A stretch of 64,000 bases of DNA. Origin: Frigoribacterium sp. SL97 (GTDB taxonomy: Bacteria > Actinomycetota > Actinomycetes > Actinomycetales > Microbacteriaceae). The translations under genes were made by a program, and so were the position numbers. The DNA lies in contig NZ_CP113062.1 of NCBI RefSeq assembly GCF_026625765.1, positions 1,798,001 to 1,862,000 on the forward strand, given 5' to 3'. The notes below the pieces were generated by a model. It searched no databases, was not told the DNA's origin, and saw nothing but the letters and a program-made list of their open reading frames with translations. Shown piece by piece: positions 46,736 to 54,591 of the stretch. Numbering within the stretch: position 1 is the stretch's first letter; each line of letters begins with the position of its first letter.

Positions 46736-47551
46736 TCAGTTCGACCGGGCGGTCAGCCAGATGGTGATCGCGACGATCGCACCGAGCCCGAAGATCCAGA
46801 TGAAGAGACCTTCGGCGACGGGGCCGAGGCTCCCGAGCTCGAATCCACCCGGCGACGGGTTGTTCTCGACGTACTTGAGGTACGTGATGATGTCGGCCTT
46901 GTCTTGGGGCGACAGGTTGAGGTCGTTGAAGACCGGCATGTTCTGCGGGCCCGTCTGCATGGCCTCGTAGATGTGGTGGGCGGTGACGCCGTCGAGTGCG
47001 GGGGCGAACTTGCCCTGGGTGAGCGCGCCACCCGCACCGGCCACGTTGTGGCACATGGCGCAGTTGATGCGGAACAGCTCGGCGCCGTTGGTCGTGTCGC
47101 CGTCGGCCTGGAGCAGGGACTCGTCGGGGATGGCCGGACCCGGGGCGAGGGAGGCGACGTAGGCGGCCATGGCGGCGACCTGCTCGTCGGAGAACTGCGT
47201 GGGCTTCTGCTCGGCCTGAGGACCGTTCACGGCCATGGGCATGCGACCGGTGCCGACCTGGAAGTCGACCGAGGCCGCCCCGACGCCGATCAGGCTGGGA
47301 CCGCTGTCGGTGCCGGCGGCGCTCAGACCGTGGCAGGTCGCACAGTTCGAGGCGAAGAGCTTCTGACCCTCGTCGATGCTCTGCTGCGACGTGGCGGTGG
47401 CGCTGCTCTCGTCTGCCGAGGCGGTCGAGGAGAAGAGCGCGTAGGCACCGCCCGTGGTGAGCAGACCGACGAGCAGGAGGGAGGCGGTGGCGACGGGGCC
47501 GCGACGGCCGGCCTTCTTGGTGCGTCGGGAGGACGAGGTTCTGGAGAACAT
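46736..47551 (-). CDS. qcrC: Diheme cytochrome c subunit of the bcc complex
   Basis: About 271 aa. N-terminal membrane segment ATASLLLVGLLTTGGAYALF, two cytochrome c domains with CATCH and CAMCH heme motifs and Met ligands (GRMPM, QNMPVF), and a C-terminal membrane anchor. The cc subunit replaces soluble cytochrome c by passing electrons directly to CuA. The ATG at 47551 gives a normal N-terminus; a TTG at 47569 would add six residues. It follows ctaE within 22 bp. Confidence 0.94.
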   Translation of the reverse strand: MFSRTSSSRRTKKAGRRGPVATASLLLVGLLTTGGAYALFSSTASADESSATATSQQSIDEGQKLFASNCATCHGLSAAGTDSGPSLIGVGAASVDFQVGTGRMPMAVNGPQAEQKPTQFSDEQVAAMAAYVASLAPGPAIPDESLLQADGDTTNGAELFRINCAMCHNVAGAGGALTQGKFAPALDGVTAHHIYEAMQTGPQNMPVFNDLNLSPQDKADIITYLKYVENNPSPGGFELGSLGPVAEGLFIWIFGLGAIVAITIWLTARSN

Positions 47552-47572
47552 GCTGTGCAGACGATCCAATGC

Positions 47573-48209
47573 CTATTTGAGGAGGTAGATGACGATGAAG
47601 AGGCCGATCCAGACGACGTCGACGAAGTGCCAGTAGTACGACACGACGATGGCCGTCGTGGCCTCTTTGTGCCCGAAGTTCTTGACTGCGTAGGCACGAC
47701 CGATGGTGAGCAGGAAGGCGATGAGGCCACCGATGACGTGCGCGCCGTGGAAGCCGGTCGTCATGTAGAACGCCGAGCCGTAGGCGCTCGAGCTGAGGGT
47801 GACGTGCTCGGAGATCAGCGTCGCGTACTCGAACACCTGGCCGCAGACGAAGACCGCGCCCATGGCGTAGGTGAGGAAGAACCACTCGACCATGCCCCAG
47901 CGGCCGACCTGGAACAGGCGGCCGGTACGGTGCGGCTGCATGCGCTCGGCCGCGAACACGCCGAACTGGCAGGCGACCGAGGACAGCACCAGGGTGATGG
48001 TGTTGGTCAGCGCGAACGGCACGTTGTGCAGCGCCGTCTGGTCGGCCCACAGGCCCGGAGACGTCGAGCGGAGCGTGAAGTAGATCGCGAAGAGGCCGGC
48101 GAAGAACATGACCTCGCTGCCGAGCCACACGATGGTTGCCCACGGCAACCGTGCTGGGTCGATTGACGACGGGGCCGCCAGAAGGTCTCGAGAGAGAGGT
48201 ACTTGTCAC
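47573..48209 (-). CDS. ctaE: Cytochrome c oxidase subunit III, apparent frameshift
   Basis: Subunit III of aa3 oxidase, five or so helices (VWLGSEVMFFAGLFAIYFTL first; FHGAHVIGGLIAF and YYWHFVDVVWIGLF late). The expected N-terminus (VTSTSLSRPSGGPVVNRPS then TVAVG) is encoded from the GTG at 48209, but the conserved TIVWLGSE continues in another frame: one extra base near 48135-48136. Removing it restores a 211-residue protein with the family sequence VAVGTIVWL. A truncated start at TTG 48148 would lose the N-terminus only. Sequencing error is possible. CATAAT 7 nt before the GTG fits leaderless expression. Confidence 0.88.
48133..48149. repeat. Perfect inverted repeat at the ctaE frameshift
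   Basis: GGTTGCC, CAC, GGCAACC: a 7-bp perfect stem with a 3-nt loop. The frame-breaking extra T (48135 or 48136) is exactly the base that makes the two arms match. Confidence 0.85.
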
Positions 48210-48216
48210 GAGGTCC

Positions 48217-48222
48217 ATTATG
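48217..48222 (-). promoter_or_regulatory. Candidate leaderless -10 for ctaE-qcrCAB
   Basis: CATAAT on the minus strand, close to the TATAAT consensus, ends 7 nt before the GTG at 48209. It would drive the ctaE-qcrC-qcrA-qcrB operon. Confidence 0.5.
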
Positions 48223-48312
48223 CCTGGTAAGTCGCTTTGGGTTTGCGCTCGAAACCCCGGGTCGGGAATTTCCCTTGACGCCGAGACATCGGAGCCGCCC
48301 GTGCTCCGCCGG

Positions 48313-48318
48313 TAGCCT
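48313..48318 (+). promoter_or_regulatory. Candidate leaderless -10 for trpD
   Basis: TAGCCT is followed by 6 nt and the trpD ATG; there is no ribosome site in that space. Confidence 0.45.
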
Positions 48319-48324
48319 GGGCGC

Positions 48325-49380
48325 ATGACCTCCGAGCTCACCTGGCCCCTGATCATCGACGCGCTCCTCGTCGGTCGCGACCTCTCGATCAGCGAGGCGA
48401 CGTGGTCGATGGAGCAGGTCATGACCGGCGATGTCACCCCGGCCCAGCTCGGGGCGTTCCTCGTGGCCCTGCGGGCCAAGGGGGAGACAGTGGACGAGAT
48501 CGTGGGATTCCGCGACGCCGTCCTCGCCCACGCCGTGGCCCTGCCGGTCGACAGCATGGCCGTCGACATCGTCGGCACGGGCGGAGACCGTTTCGGGACG
48601 GTCAACGTCTCGACCATGGCCTCCGTCGTCGTGGCGGCCACCGGCGTGCCCGTCATCAAGCACGGCAACCGGGCGGCGAGTTCGTCGTCCGGTTCCTCGG
48701 ACGTCCTGTCGGCCCTCGGCATCGACCTGACCATCGGCGCCGACCGTGTGGCCGAGGTCCTGCGCGAAGCCGGGCTGACCTTCGCCTTCGCGGCCGCCTT
48801 CCACCCGGGCTTCGGCAACGCCGCCGCCGTGCGGCGTGAGATCGGCGTCCCGACGGTCTTCAACTTCCTGGGGCCCCTCGTGAACCCGGCACGACCCGAG
48901 GCGAGTGCGGTCGGCGTCGCGTCGCTCGACAAGGTGCCGCTGATCGTGGGCGTGTTCCAGACCCGGGGCGCCACGGCGCTCGTGTTCCGCGGCGACGACG
49001 GCCTCGACGAGTTGACCACCACCGGTCACAGCCACATCTGGGAGGTCACCGGAGGCTCGGTGACCGAGCACGACCTCGACCCGCTCGAGTTGGGCATCCC
49101 GCGGGCGCGCATCTCCGACCTCGTCGGCGGCGACGCGGCGTACAACGCGGCCGTCGCCCGCGTGGTGCTGGCGGGGGAGCGCGGCCCCGTCCGCGACATC
49201 GTGCTGCTCAACGCGGCGGCCGGACTGGTCTCGTACGGGCTGGCCGCGGACCCGGGCCAGCGCGAACGGCCGCTCCTCGCCCGCTTCCGGGAGCAGCTGG
49301 ACGTCGCGGCCCGCGCCGTCGACTCGGGGGCGGCGATCGCGAAACTGGACCAGTGGGTGGCGGCGACCCGCGCCTCCTGA
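48325..49380 (+). CDS. trpD: Anthranilate phosphoribosyltransferase
   Basis: 351 aa. Transfers phosphoribose from PRPP to anthranilate in tryptophan synthesis. PRPP/anthranilate motifs: DIVGTGGDRFGTVNVSTMAS, KHGNRAASSSSGSSDV and FNFLGPLVNPA. It stands alone, divergent from the ctaE operon as in M. tuberculosis (Rv2192c), away from other trp genes. Confidence 0.96.
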   Translation: MTSELTWPLIIDALLVGRDLSISEATWSMEQVMTGDVTPAQLGAFLVALRAKGETVDEIVGFRDAVLAHAVALPVDSMAVDIVGTGGDRFGTVNVSTMASVVVAATGVPVIKHGNRAASSSSGSSDVLSALGIDLTIGADRVAEVLREAGLTFAFAAAFHPGFGNAAAVRREIGVPTVFNFLGPLVNPARPEASAVGVASLDKVPLIVGVFQTRGATALVFRGDDGLDELTTTGHSHIWEVTGGSVTEHDLDPLELGIPRARISDLVGGDAAYNAAVARVVLAGERGPVRDIVLLNAAAGLVSYGLAADPGQRERPLLARFREQLDVAARAVDSGAAIAKLDQWVAATRAS

Positions 49381-49418
49381 GACGAACCGTGCCTCCTCGT
49401 CCTCGGGCGGGCGGACGA

Positions 49419-49450
49419 CGAAGGGCCCGTCCGATCGGACGGGCCCTTCG
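49419..49450. terminator. 32-bp perfect palindrome between trpD and glpK
   Basis: Fully self-complementary over 32 bp with GATC at the centre and CGAAGGGCCCGTCC as its left arm, between converging stop codons. Bidirectional terminator. Confidence 0.8.
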
Positions 49451-49459
49451 CGCGGAGGA

Positions 49460-50980
49460 TCAGTTGACGTCGTCGTCGACCCAGTCGAAGGTCTTCGTGA
49501 CGGCCTTCTTCCAGAGACGCAGCGTGCGGTCACGCTCGTCGGCGTCGATGTTCGGCGTCCAGCGCTTGTCCTCCTGCCAGTTGGCACGGAGGTCGTCGAG
49601 CGTCTCCCAGAAGCCGACCGCGAGACCGGCCGCGTAGGCCGCTCCGAGCGCGGTGGTCTCGGCGACCACGGGACGGACGACCGGGACGTCGAGGATGTCG
49701 GCCTGGAACTGCATGAGCGCGTCGTTGGCGGTCATGCCACCGTCGACCTTGAGCTCGGTCAGGTCGACGCCGGAGTCGGCGTTGACCGCGTCGAGCACCT
49801 CGCGGGTCTGGAACGCGGTCGCCTCGAGGGCGGCGCGGGCGATGTGGCCCTTGTTGACGTAGCGGGTGAGGCCGACGAGGGCACCACGCGCGTCGGACCG
49901 CCAGTAGGGCGCGAACAGGCCCGAGAAGGCGGGCACGAAGTACACTCCGCCGTTGTCCTCGACGGTCTTGGCGAGCTCCTCGACCTCGGGGGCGGAGCCG
50001 ATCATGCCCAGGTTGTCGCGCAGCCACTGGATCAGCGAACCCGTGACCGCGATGGACCCCTCGAGGGCGTAGTGGGGTGCGGCGTCGCCGAGCTTGTAAC
50101 CGAGCGTCGTGAGCAACCCGTTCTTCGAGTGGACGATCTCTTCGCCCGTGTTGAAGATCAGGAAGTTGCCGGTACCGTACGTGTTCTTCGACTCGCCCTG
50201 GTCGAAGGCGGCCTGGCCGAAGGTGGCGGCCTGCTGGTCGCCGAGGATGCCGGCGATGGGCACCTCGCGCAGCAGGCTCGAGGCCTCGACCGTGCCGTAG
50301 ACCTCGGACGAGCTCTTGATCTCGGGGAGCATCGACCTCGGCACGTCGAAGGCCTCGAGGATGTCGTCGCGCCACTCGAGTGTCTCGAGGTCCATGAAGA
50401 GGGTGCGCGAGGCGTTCGTCACGTCGGTGACGTGGACGCCGCCGTCGGTGCCGCCGGTGAGGTTCCAGAGGACCCAGGTGTCGGTCGTGCCGAAGAGCAG
50501 GTCGCCCGCCTCGGCCTTCTCGCGGGCGCCCTCGACGTTCTCGAGGATCCAGACGACCTTCGTGCCCGAGAAGTAGGTCGCGAGCGGCAGGCCGACGATC
50601 GGCTTGAAGCGCTCGACGCCACCGTCGGCGGCCAGGCGGTCGACGATGGACTGCGTGCGGGTGTCCTGCCAGACGATGGCGTTGTAGACGGCCTTGCCGG
50701 TGGTCTTGTCCCAGACCACGGCGGTCTCGCGCTGGTTGGTGATGCCGACGGCCTTGATGTTGTGGCGCGTGATGTCGGCCCGGGAGAGGGCCTGACCGAT
50801 GACCTCGCGGGTGTTCTCCCAGATCTCGGCGGGGTCGTGCTCGACCCAGCCGGCACGGGGGAAGATCTGCTCGTGCTCTTTCTGGCCGGTGGCCACGATC
50901 GAGCCCGAGTGGTCGAAGATGATGGCGCGGGTGCTGGTCGTTCCCTGGTCGATGGCCAGGATGTAGTCGGTGTCGCTCAC
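49460..50980 (-). CDS. glpK: Glycerol kinase
   Basis: 506 aa FGGY kinase. Phosphorylates glycerol to sn-glycerol 3-phosphate. N-terminal phosphate motif LAIDQGTTSTRAIIFDHSG, FGGY-type segments GVGITNQRETAVVWD-like and LKVDGGMTANDALMQ, GDQQAATFGQ near the middle. GTG at 50980 with AAGGAG 9 nt upstream. Downstream partner of glpF in one operon. Confidence 0.97.
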   Translation of the reverse strand: MSDTDYILAIDQGTTSTRAIIFDHSGSIVATGQKEHEQIFPRAGWVEHDPAEIWENTREVIGQALSRADITRHNIKAVGITNQRETAVVWDKTTGKAVYNAIVWQDTRTQSIVDRLAADGGVERFKPIVGLPLATYFSGTKVVWILENVEGAREKAEAGDLLFGTTDTWVLWNLTGGTDGGVHVTDVTNASRTLFMDLETLEWRDDILEAFDVPRSMLPEIKSSSEVYGTVEASSLLREVPIAGILGDQQAATFGQAAFDQGESKNTYGTGNFLIFNTGEEIVHSKNGLLTTLGYKLGDAAPHYALEGSIAVTGSLIQWLRDNLGMIGSAPEVEELAKTVEDNGGVYFVPAFSGLFAPYWRSDARGALVGLTRYVNKGHIARAALEATAFQTREVLDAVNADSGVDLTELKVDGGMTANDALMQFQADILDVPVVRPVVAETTALGAAYAAGLAVGFWETLDDLRANWQEDKRWTPNIDADERDRTLRLWKKAVTKTFDWVDDDVN

Positions 50981-51137
50981 GGGTGGAACTCCTTCGTCGT
51001 TGATGGATGCGGCTCGCACGGAGGCCCGGGTCGGTCCAATGGAGCGGACGGGCCCGAGCCTCTGCGGGGAGCGGGTGGATCGATGGGCGTCGGACGGCGC
51101 GGGGGAGCCGGCCTCGGCCGATCAGCGGATCGCCGGG

Positions 51138-51875
51138 TCAGGCGGCCAGGGGGAGGAGCGGGAAGGACAGCAGTGCCGCGAGGGCGCCGCCGACGAGGGG
51201 GCCGACGACCGGCACCCAGGCGTAGGACCAGTCGCTGCCGCCCTTGCCCTTGATGGGCAGGAAGGCGTGGGCGATGCGCGGGCCGAGGTCGCGGGCCGGG
51301 TTGATGGCGTAGCCCGTGGGACCACCGAGCGAGGCGCCGATGCCGACCACGAGGAGTGCGACGGCCAGGCCGCCGAGCGGGCCGAGGTTCGCGGCGTTCG
51401 GGGAGGCGCCGTTGGTGATGGCGATGATCGTGAAGACCAGCACGAAGGTGCCGATGATCTCGGTGACGAGGTTCCAGCCGTAGTTGCGGATGGCCGGGCC
51501 GGTCGAGAACACGCCGAGCTTGGTGGCCGGGTCGGGCTCCTCGTCGAAGTGCTGCTTGTAGGCCAGCCAGACGACGACCGCACCGATGATCGCACCGACC
51601 ATCTGCGCCGCGACGTAGACGAGGAATGCGGCGAACGTGATGTTGCCGAGGATCAGCTGGGCGATGCTGACGGCCGGGTTGAGGTGCGCCCCGGACGAGT
51701 ACGAGGCCAGGATGCCGACGAAGACCGCGAGGCCCCAGCCGAAGTTGACCATGAGCGTGCCGCCGTTGAAGCCCTTCGTCTTCGTGAGGGCGACGTTGGC
51801 GACGACTCCGCCACCGAGGGTGAGCAGCAATGCGGTGCCCACCGTTTCTGAAAGAAAAATCAATCCCAGGTTCAC
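51138..51875 (-). CDS. glpF: Glycerol uptake facilitator (aquaglyceroporin)
   Basis: 245 aa MIP channel with six membrane helices. Both pore motifs are present: AHLNPAVS and YAINPARDLGPR; the Asp after the second NPA is typical of glycerol-conducting members. Supplies GlpK. GTG start with AAGGAAGG upstream. 157 bp before glpK. Confidence 0.94.
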   Translation of the reverse strand: MNLGLIFLSETVGTALLLTLGGGVVANVALTKTKGFNGGTLMVNFGWGLAVFVGILASYSSGAHLNPAVSIAQLILGNITFAAFLVYVAAQMVGAIIGAVVVWLAYKQHFDEEPDPATKLGVFSTGPAIRNYGWNLVTEIIGTFVLVFTIIAITNGASPNAANLGPLGGLAVALLVVGIGASLGGPTGYAINPARDLGPRIAHAFLPIKGKGGSDWSYAWVPVVGPLVGGALAALLSFPLLPLAA

Positions 51876-51927
51876 GTCGACCTTCCTTGTCGTACGGCGG
51901 GGCGACAGTGCACCCGCGGTGAGCGTG

Positions 51928-51933
51928 TGTCAA
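51928..51933 (-). promoter_or_regulatory. Candidate glpF -35 element
   Basis: A perfect TTGACA on the minus strand; a 17-bp spacer leads to CACTGT at 51905-51910, a weak -10. GTGCAC at 51908-51913 overlaps it and resembles half of the nearby palindrome. Confidence 0.35.
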
Positions 51934-51981
51934 CACCTTAGTGCGGTGATCACACGTGATGAGAAGGAAAGATCCGGTGAT

Positions 51982-51995
51982 TGCACATATGTGCA
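51982..51995. promoter_or_regulatory. 14-bp palindromic operator candidate between glpFK and dhaKLM
   Basis: TGCACATATGTGCA is a perfect 14-bp palindrome in the 198-bp divergent region. It covers the -35 position of a dhaK promoter whose -10 would be TAGGTT at 52013-52018. The TGnACA-TGTnCA form resembles sites of SorC/DeoR-type sugar-phosphate regulators (family knowledge; regulator not in the window). Confidence 0.6.
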
Positions 51996-52073
51996 TCAGG
52001 GGGTGCCGGGAGTAGGTTGAGCGGCAGCCTGGTGCACCAGAGCACCGTTCCCGGCGCCGAGAAAGGGACTTCG

Positions 52074-53075
52074 ATGAAGAAGCTCATCAACGATCCGTCC
52101 GACGTCGTCGCCGAGGCCGTGGCCGGCTTCGGCGCGGCTCATGCGGACCTCGTGGTCGTCTCGCACGACCCGACGTTCGTCCGCCGATCGGCGGCTCCCG
52201 TGGCCGGCAAGGTCGCGATCGTGAGCGGCGGCGGCAGCGGTCACGAACCGTTGCACGCGGGGTTCGTCGGCTTCGGCATGCTCTCGGCCGCCGTGCCGGG
52301 TCCGATGTTCACGTCGCCCACGCCCGATCCGATCGTCGCCGCCACGCAGGCGGTGGACGCCGGAGCGGGCGTCCTCTACATCGTCAAGAACTACACGGGC
52401 GACGTCCTCAACTTCGAGACGGCTGCCGACCTCGTGGAGGCCGAGGGCATCCAGGTGCGCTCGGTGGTGGTCGACGACGACGTCGCGGTCAAGGACTCCC
52501 TCTACACCGCCGGTCGCCGAGGCGTCGCCGGCACGGTCGTGGTCGAGAAGACCGCCGGTGCCGCGGCCGAGCGGGGCGATTCGCTCGACGCCGTCGCCGA
52601 GGTGGCTCGACGCACGAACGCGGCGACCAGGTCGATGGGCGTCGCCCTCACGGCGGGCACCGTCCCCCATGCCGGTGAGCCGAGCTTCACGCTGGCCGAC
52701 GACGAGGTCGAGATCGGGATCGGCATCCACGGCGAACCGGGGCGGGAGCGCATCCCGCTCGAACCGGTCGACGCCATCGTCGACCGGTTGCTCGACGCCG
52801 TCACCGACGATCTGGGACTCGCCTCTGGCGAACGGGTGCTGCTCTTCGTCAACGGCATGGGCGGTACGCCGCTCGTCGAGCTCTACATCGCCTACCGTCG
52901 TGCGGCCGAGGCCCTCGAAGCACGAGGCGTCGAGGTGTACCGCAGCCTCGTCGGCTCGTACGTCACGTCGCTCGAGATGCAGGGCATGTCGATCACGGTG
53001 ACCCGCCTCGACGACGAGCTGGCCGAGCTCTGGGACGCCCCGGTCGAGACCGCGGCCCTGCGCCGGGGCCGGTAG
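52074..53075 (+). CDS. dhaK: PTS-dependent dihydroxyacetone kinase, substrate-binding subunit DhaK
   Basis: 333 aa. Binds dihydroxyacetone covalently; the hemiaminal His is H219 in GIGIHGEPG (E. coli His218 equivalent). N-terminal SGGGSGHEPLHAGFVG and FTSPTPDPI are family signatures. ATG with AAAGGGA upstream. First gene of dhaKLM. Confidence 0.96.
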   Translation: MKKLINDPSDVVAEAVAGFGAAHADLVVVSHDPTFVRRSAAPVAGKVAIVSGGGSGHEPLHAGFVGFGMLSAAVPGPMFTSPTPDPIVAATQAVDAGAGVLYIVKNYTGDVLNFETAADLVEAEGIQVRSVVVDDDVAVKDSLYTAGRRGVAGTVVVEKTAGAAAERGDSLDAVAEVARRTNAATRSMGVALTAGTVPHAGEPSFTLADDEVEIGIGIHGEPGRERIPLEPVDAIVDRLLDAVTDDLGLASGERVLLFVNGMGGTPLVELYIAYRRAAEALEARGVEVYRSLVGSYVTSLEMQGMSITVTRLDDELAELWDAPVETAALRRGR

Positions 53076-53154
53076 GCGTCCGCGTGGATGCCGAGAGCAG
53101 GGCACGCCGCGCCGCATCACCGAACCACCGCACGATGAGAGGAACGACCACCGC

Positions 53155-53805
53155 ATGACACTCGACGCCACCTGGACCCGGGCCTGGATCGACCGGACGG
53201 CCGACGTCGTCGCCGCCCACCACACGGCCCTCAGTGAACTCGACCGCCAGATCGGCGACGGCGACCACGGCGAGAACCTGTCCCGCGGCTTCACCGCCGT
53301 GCGCGCCCGGCTCGCCGACCTCCCCGCCGACGCGACGCCCGGAGCAGCCCTCAAACTCGTCGCCACGACGCTCATCTCGACGGTCGGCGGCGCGTCGGGC
53401 CCCCTGCTGGGCACGGCGTACCTGAAAGGGTCGGCGGCCCTGGGCGACGCCACGGAGCTGGACGCGGAGGCTCTGGTCGCCTTCCTGACGGCGGCCCGCG
53501 ACGGTGTCGTGCTGCGGGGCAAGGCCGAGGTCGGCGACAAGACCATGATCGACGCGTGGACCCCGGCCGTCGACGCAGCAGCCGCCGCAGCTGCGGACGG
53601 TGCCTCGCCCGCAGGCGTCCTCCGTGCCGCAGCGGACGCCGCGGCGACCGGTGCCGCCTCGACCGAACCCCTCGTCGCCCGCAAGGGCCGAGCCAGCTAC
53701 CTCGGCGAGCGTGCCGTGGGTCATCGCGATCCCGGCGCGCAGTCGTCGTCCCTCATCATCGCCGCCGCGGCCGACGCCGCGGACGGCTCGAGCAAGGAGT
53801 CCTGA
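53155..53805 (+). CDS. dhaL: Dihydroxyacetone kinase ADP-binding subunit DhaL
   Basis: 216 aa helical-barrel protein that holds ADP as a cofactor and passes phosphate from DhaM to dihydroxyacetone. Magnesium/ADP motif QIGDGDHGENLSRGF, STVGGASGPLLGTAYL and GDKTMIDAWTPA are all present. Ala-rich C-terminus. Starts after a 79-bp gap with GAGAGGAA upstream. Confidence 0.95.
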   Translation: MTLDATWTRAWIDRTADVVAAHHTALSELDRQIGDGDHGENLSRGFTAVRARLADLPADATPGAALKLVATTLISTVGGASGPLLGTAYLKGSAALGDATELDAEALVAFLTAARDGVVLRGKAEVGDKTMIDAWTPAVDAAAAAAADGASPAGVLRAAADAAATGAASTEPLVARKGRASYLGERAVGHRDPGAQSSSLIIAAAADAADGSSKES

Positions 53806-53807
53806 GC

Positions 53808-54494
53808 ATGCCCACCATCGGAATCGTCGTCGTCTCGCACAGTGTCAAGATCGCCGAGGGCGTGGTCGACCTCGCTCGCCAGATGGCCCCCACGACCACC
53901 CTCGTGGCCGCCGGAGGGACGGACGACGGGTCCATCGGCACCAGCTTCGACAAGATCTCCGCCGCCCTGGCCGAGGCCGGGCGGGACGGCGGTGCGGTCG
54001 TGCTCTGCGACCTCGGTTCCGCCATCCTGACGAGCGAGACGGCCGTCGACTTCCTCGACGACGCCGACAAGCAGCGGGTGCTCATCGCCGACGCGCCACT
54101 GGTCGAGGGAACGGTCGCCGCGGCCGTGTCCGCCGAGACCGGAGGAGACCTCGAGGCCGTGGCGGCGGCCGCCCGGACGGCCACCGGAGTCGCCGACGCG
54201 CACGCCGACGAGCGCGACCTCCGAGGTGGCGACGCCGTCGAGCGCTCGGCCGTCCTCGTCAACGCGTCGGGGCTGCACGCCCGTCCCGCCGCCGACCTCG
54301 TCACGCACGCGTCTCGGTTCCAGGCCGACGTCACGGTGAACGGTGTCGACGCCAAGAGCCTGCTCCGCATCATGGGGTTGAACGTGGGCGTCGGTTCGAC
54401 GGTGGCCGTCATGGCGACCGGTCCCGACGCCGCGGCCGCCGTGGACGACCTCATCGCCTTGATCGAAGGCGGTTTCGGCGAGAAGGCGAGCTGA
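53808..54494 (+). CDS. dhaM: Phosphoryl donor subunit DhaM (EIIA-Man plus HPr)
   Basis: 228 aa fusion. N-terminal EIIA-mannose-like domain with active His H11 (VVVSHSVKIAEG), then an HPr domain with H157 in NASGLHARPAADL. No EI-like third domain, unlike the E. coli protein. It takes phosphate from the PTS and gives it to DhaL. 2 bp after dhaL. Confidence 0.94.
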   Translation: MPTIGIVVVSHSVKIAEGVVDLARQMAPTTTLVAAGGTDDGSIGTSFDKISAALAEAGRDGGAVVLCDLGSAILTSETAVDFLDDADKQRVLIADAPLVEGTVAAAVSAETGGDLEAVAAAARTATGVADAHADERDLRGGDAVERSAVLVNASGLHARPAADLVTHASRFQADVTVNGVDAKSLLRIMGLNVGVGSTVAVMATGPDAAAAVDDLIALIEGGFGEKAS

Positions 54495-54536
54495 TCGCCC
54501 GCGGAGCCCGCGCCTCCTGACCTCGCGTCGCGCGGC

Positions 54537-54591
54537 CGCGACCTGGCGCCGTCGCGACCCAGCGCCGTCGCGACCTAGCGCCGTCGCGACC
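54537..54591. repeat. 16-bp tandem repeat, three copies and a partial
   Basis: CGCGACCTGGCGCCGT (54537-54552), CGCGACCCAGCGCCGT (54553-54568), CGCGACCTAGCGCCGT (54569-54584), then CGCGACC. The third copy carries the TAG stop of the leftward reductase gene. Confidence 0.85.

Noticed and set aside
46413..49022. An 869-codon open frame on the minus strand across ctaE and qcrC
   Set aside because: It is a shadow of the qcr/cta genes in the wrong frame; only its section around 48150-48209 is real, as the N-terminus of ctaE before the frameshift.
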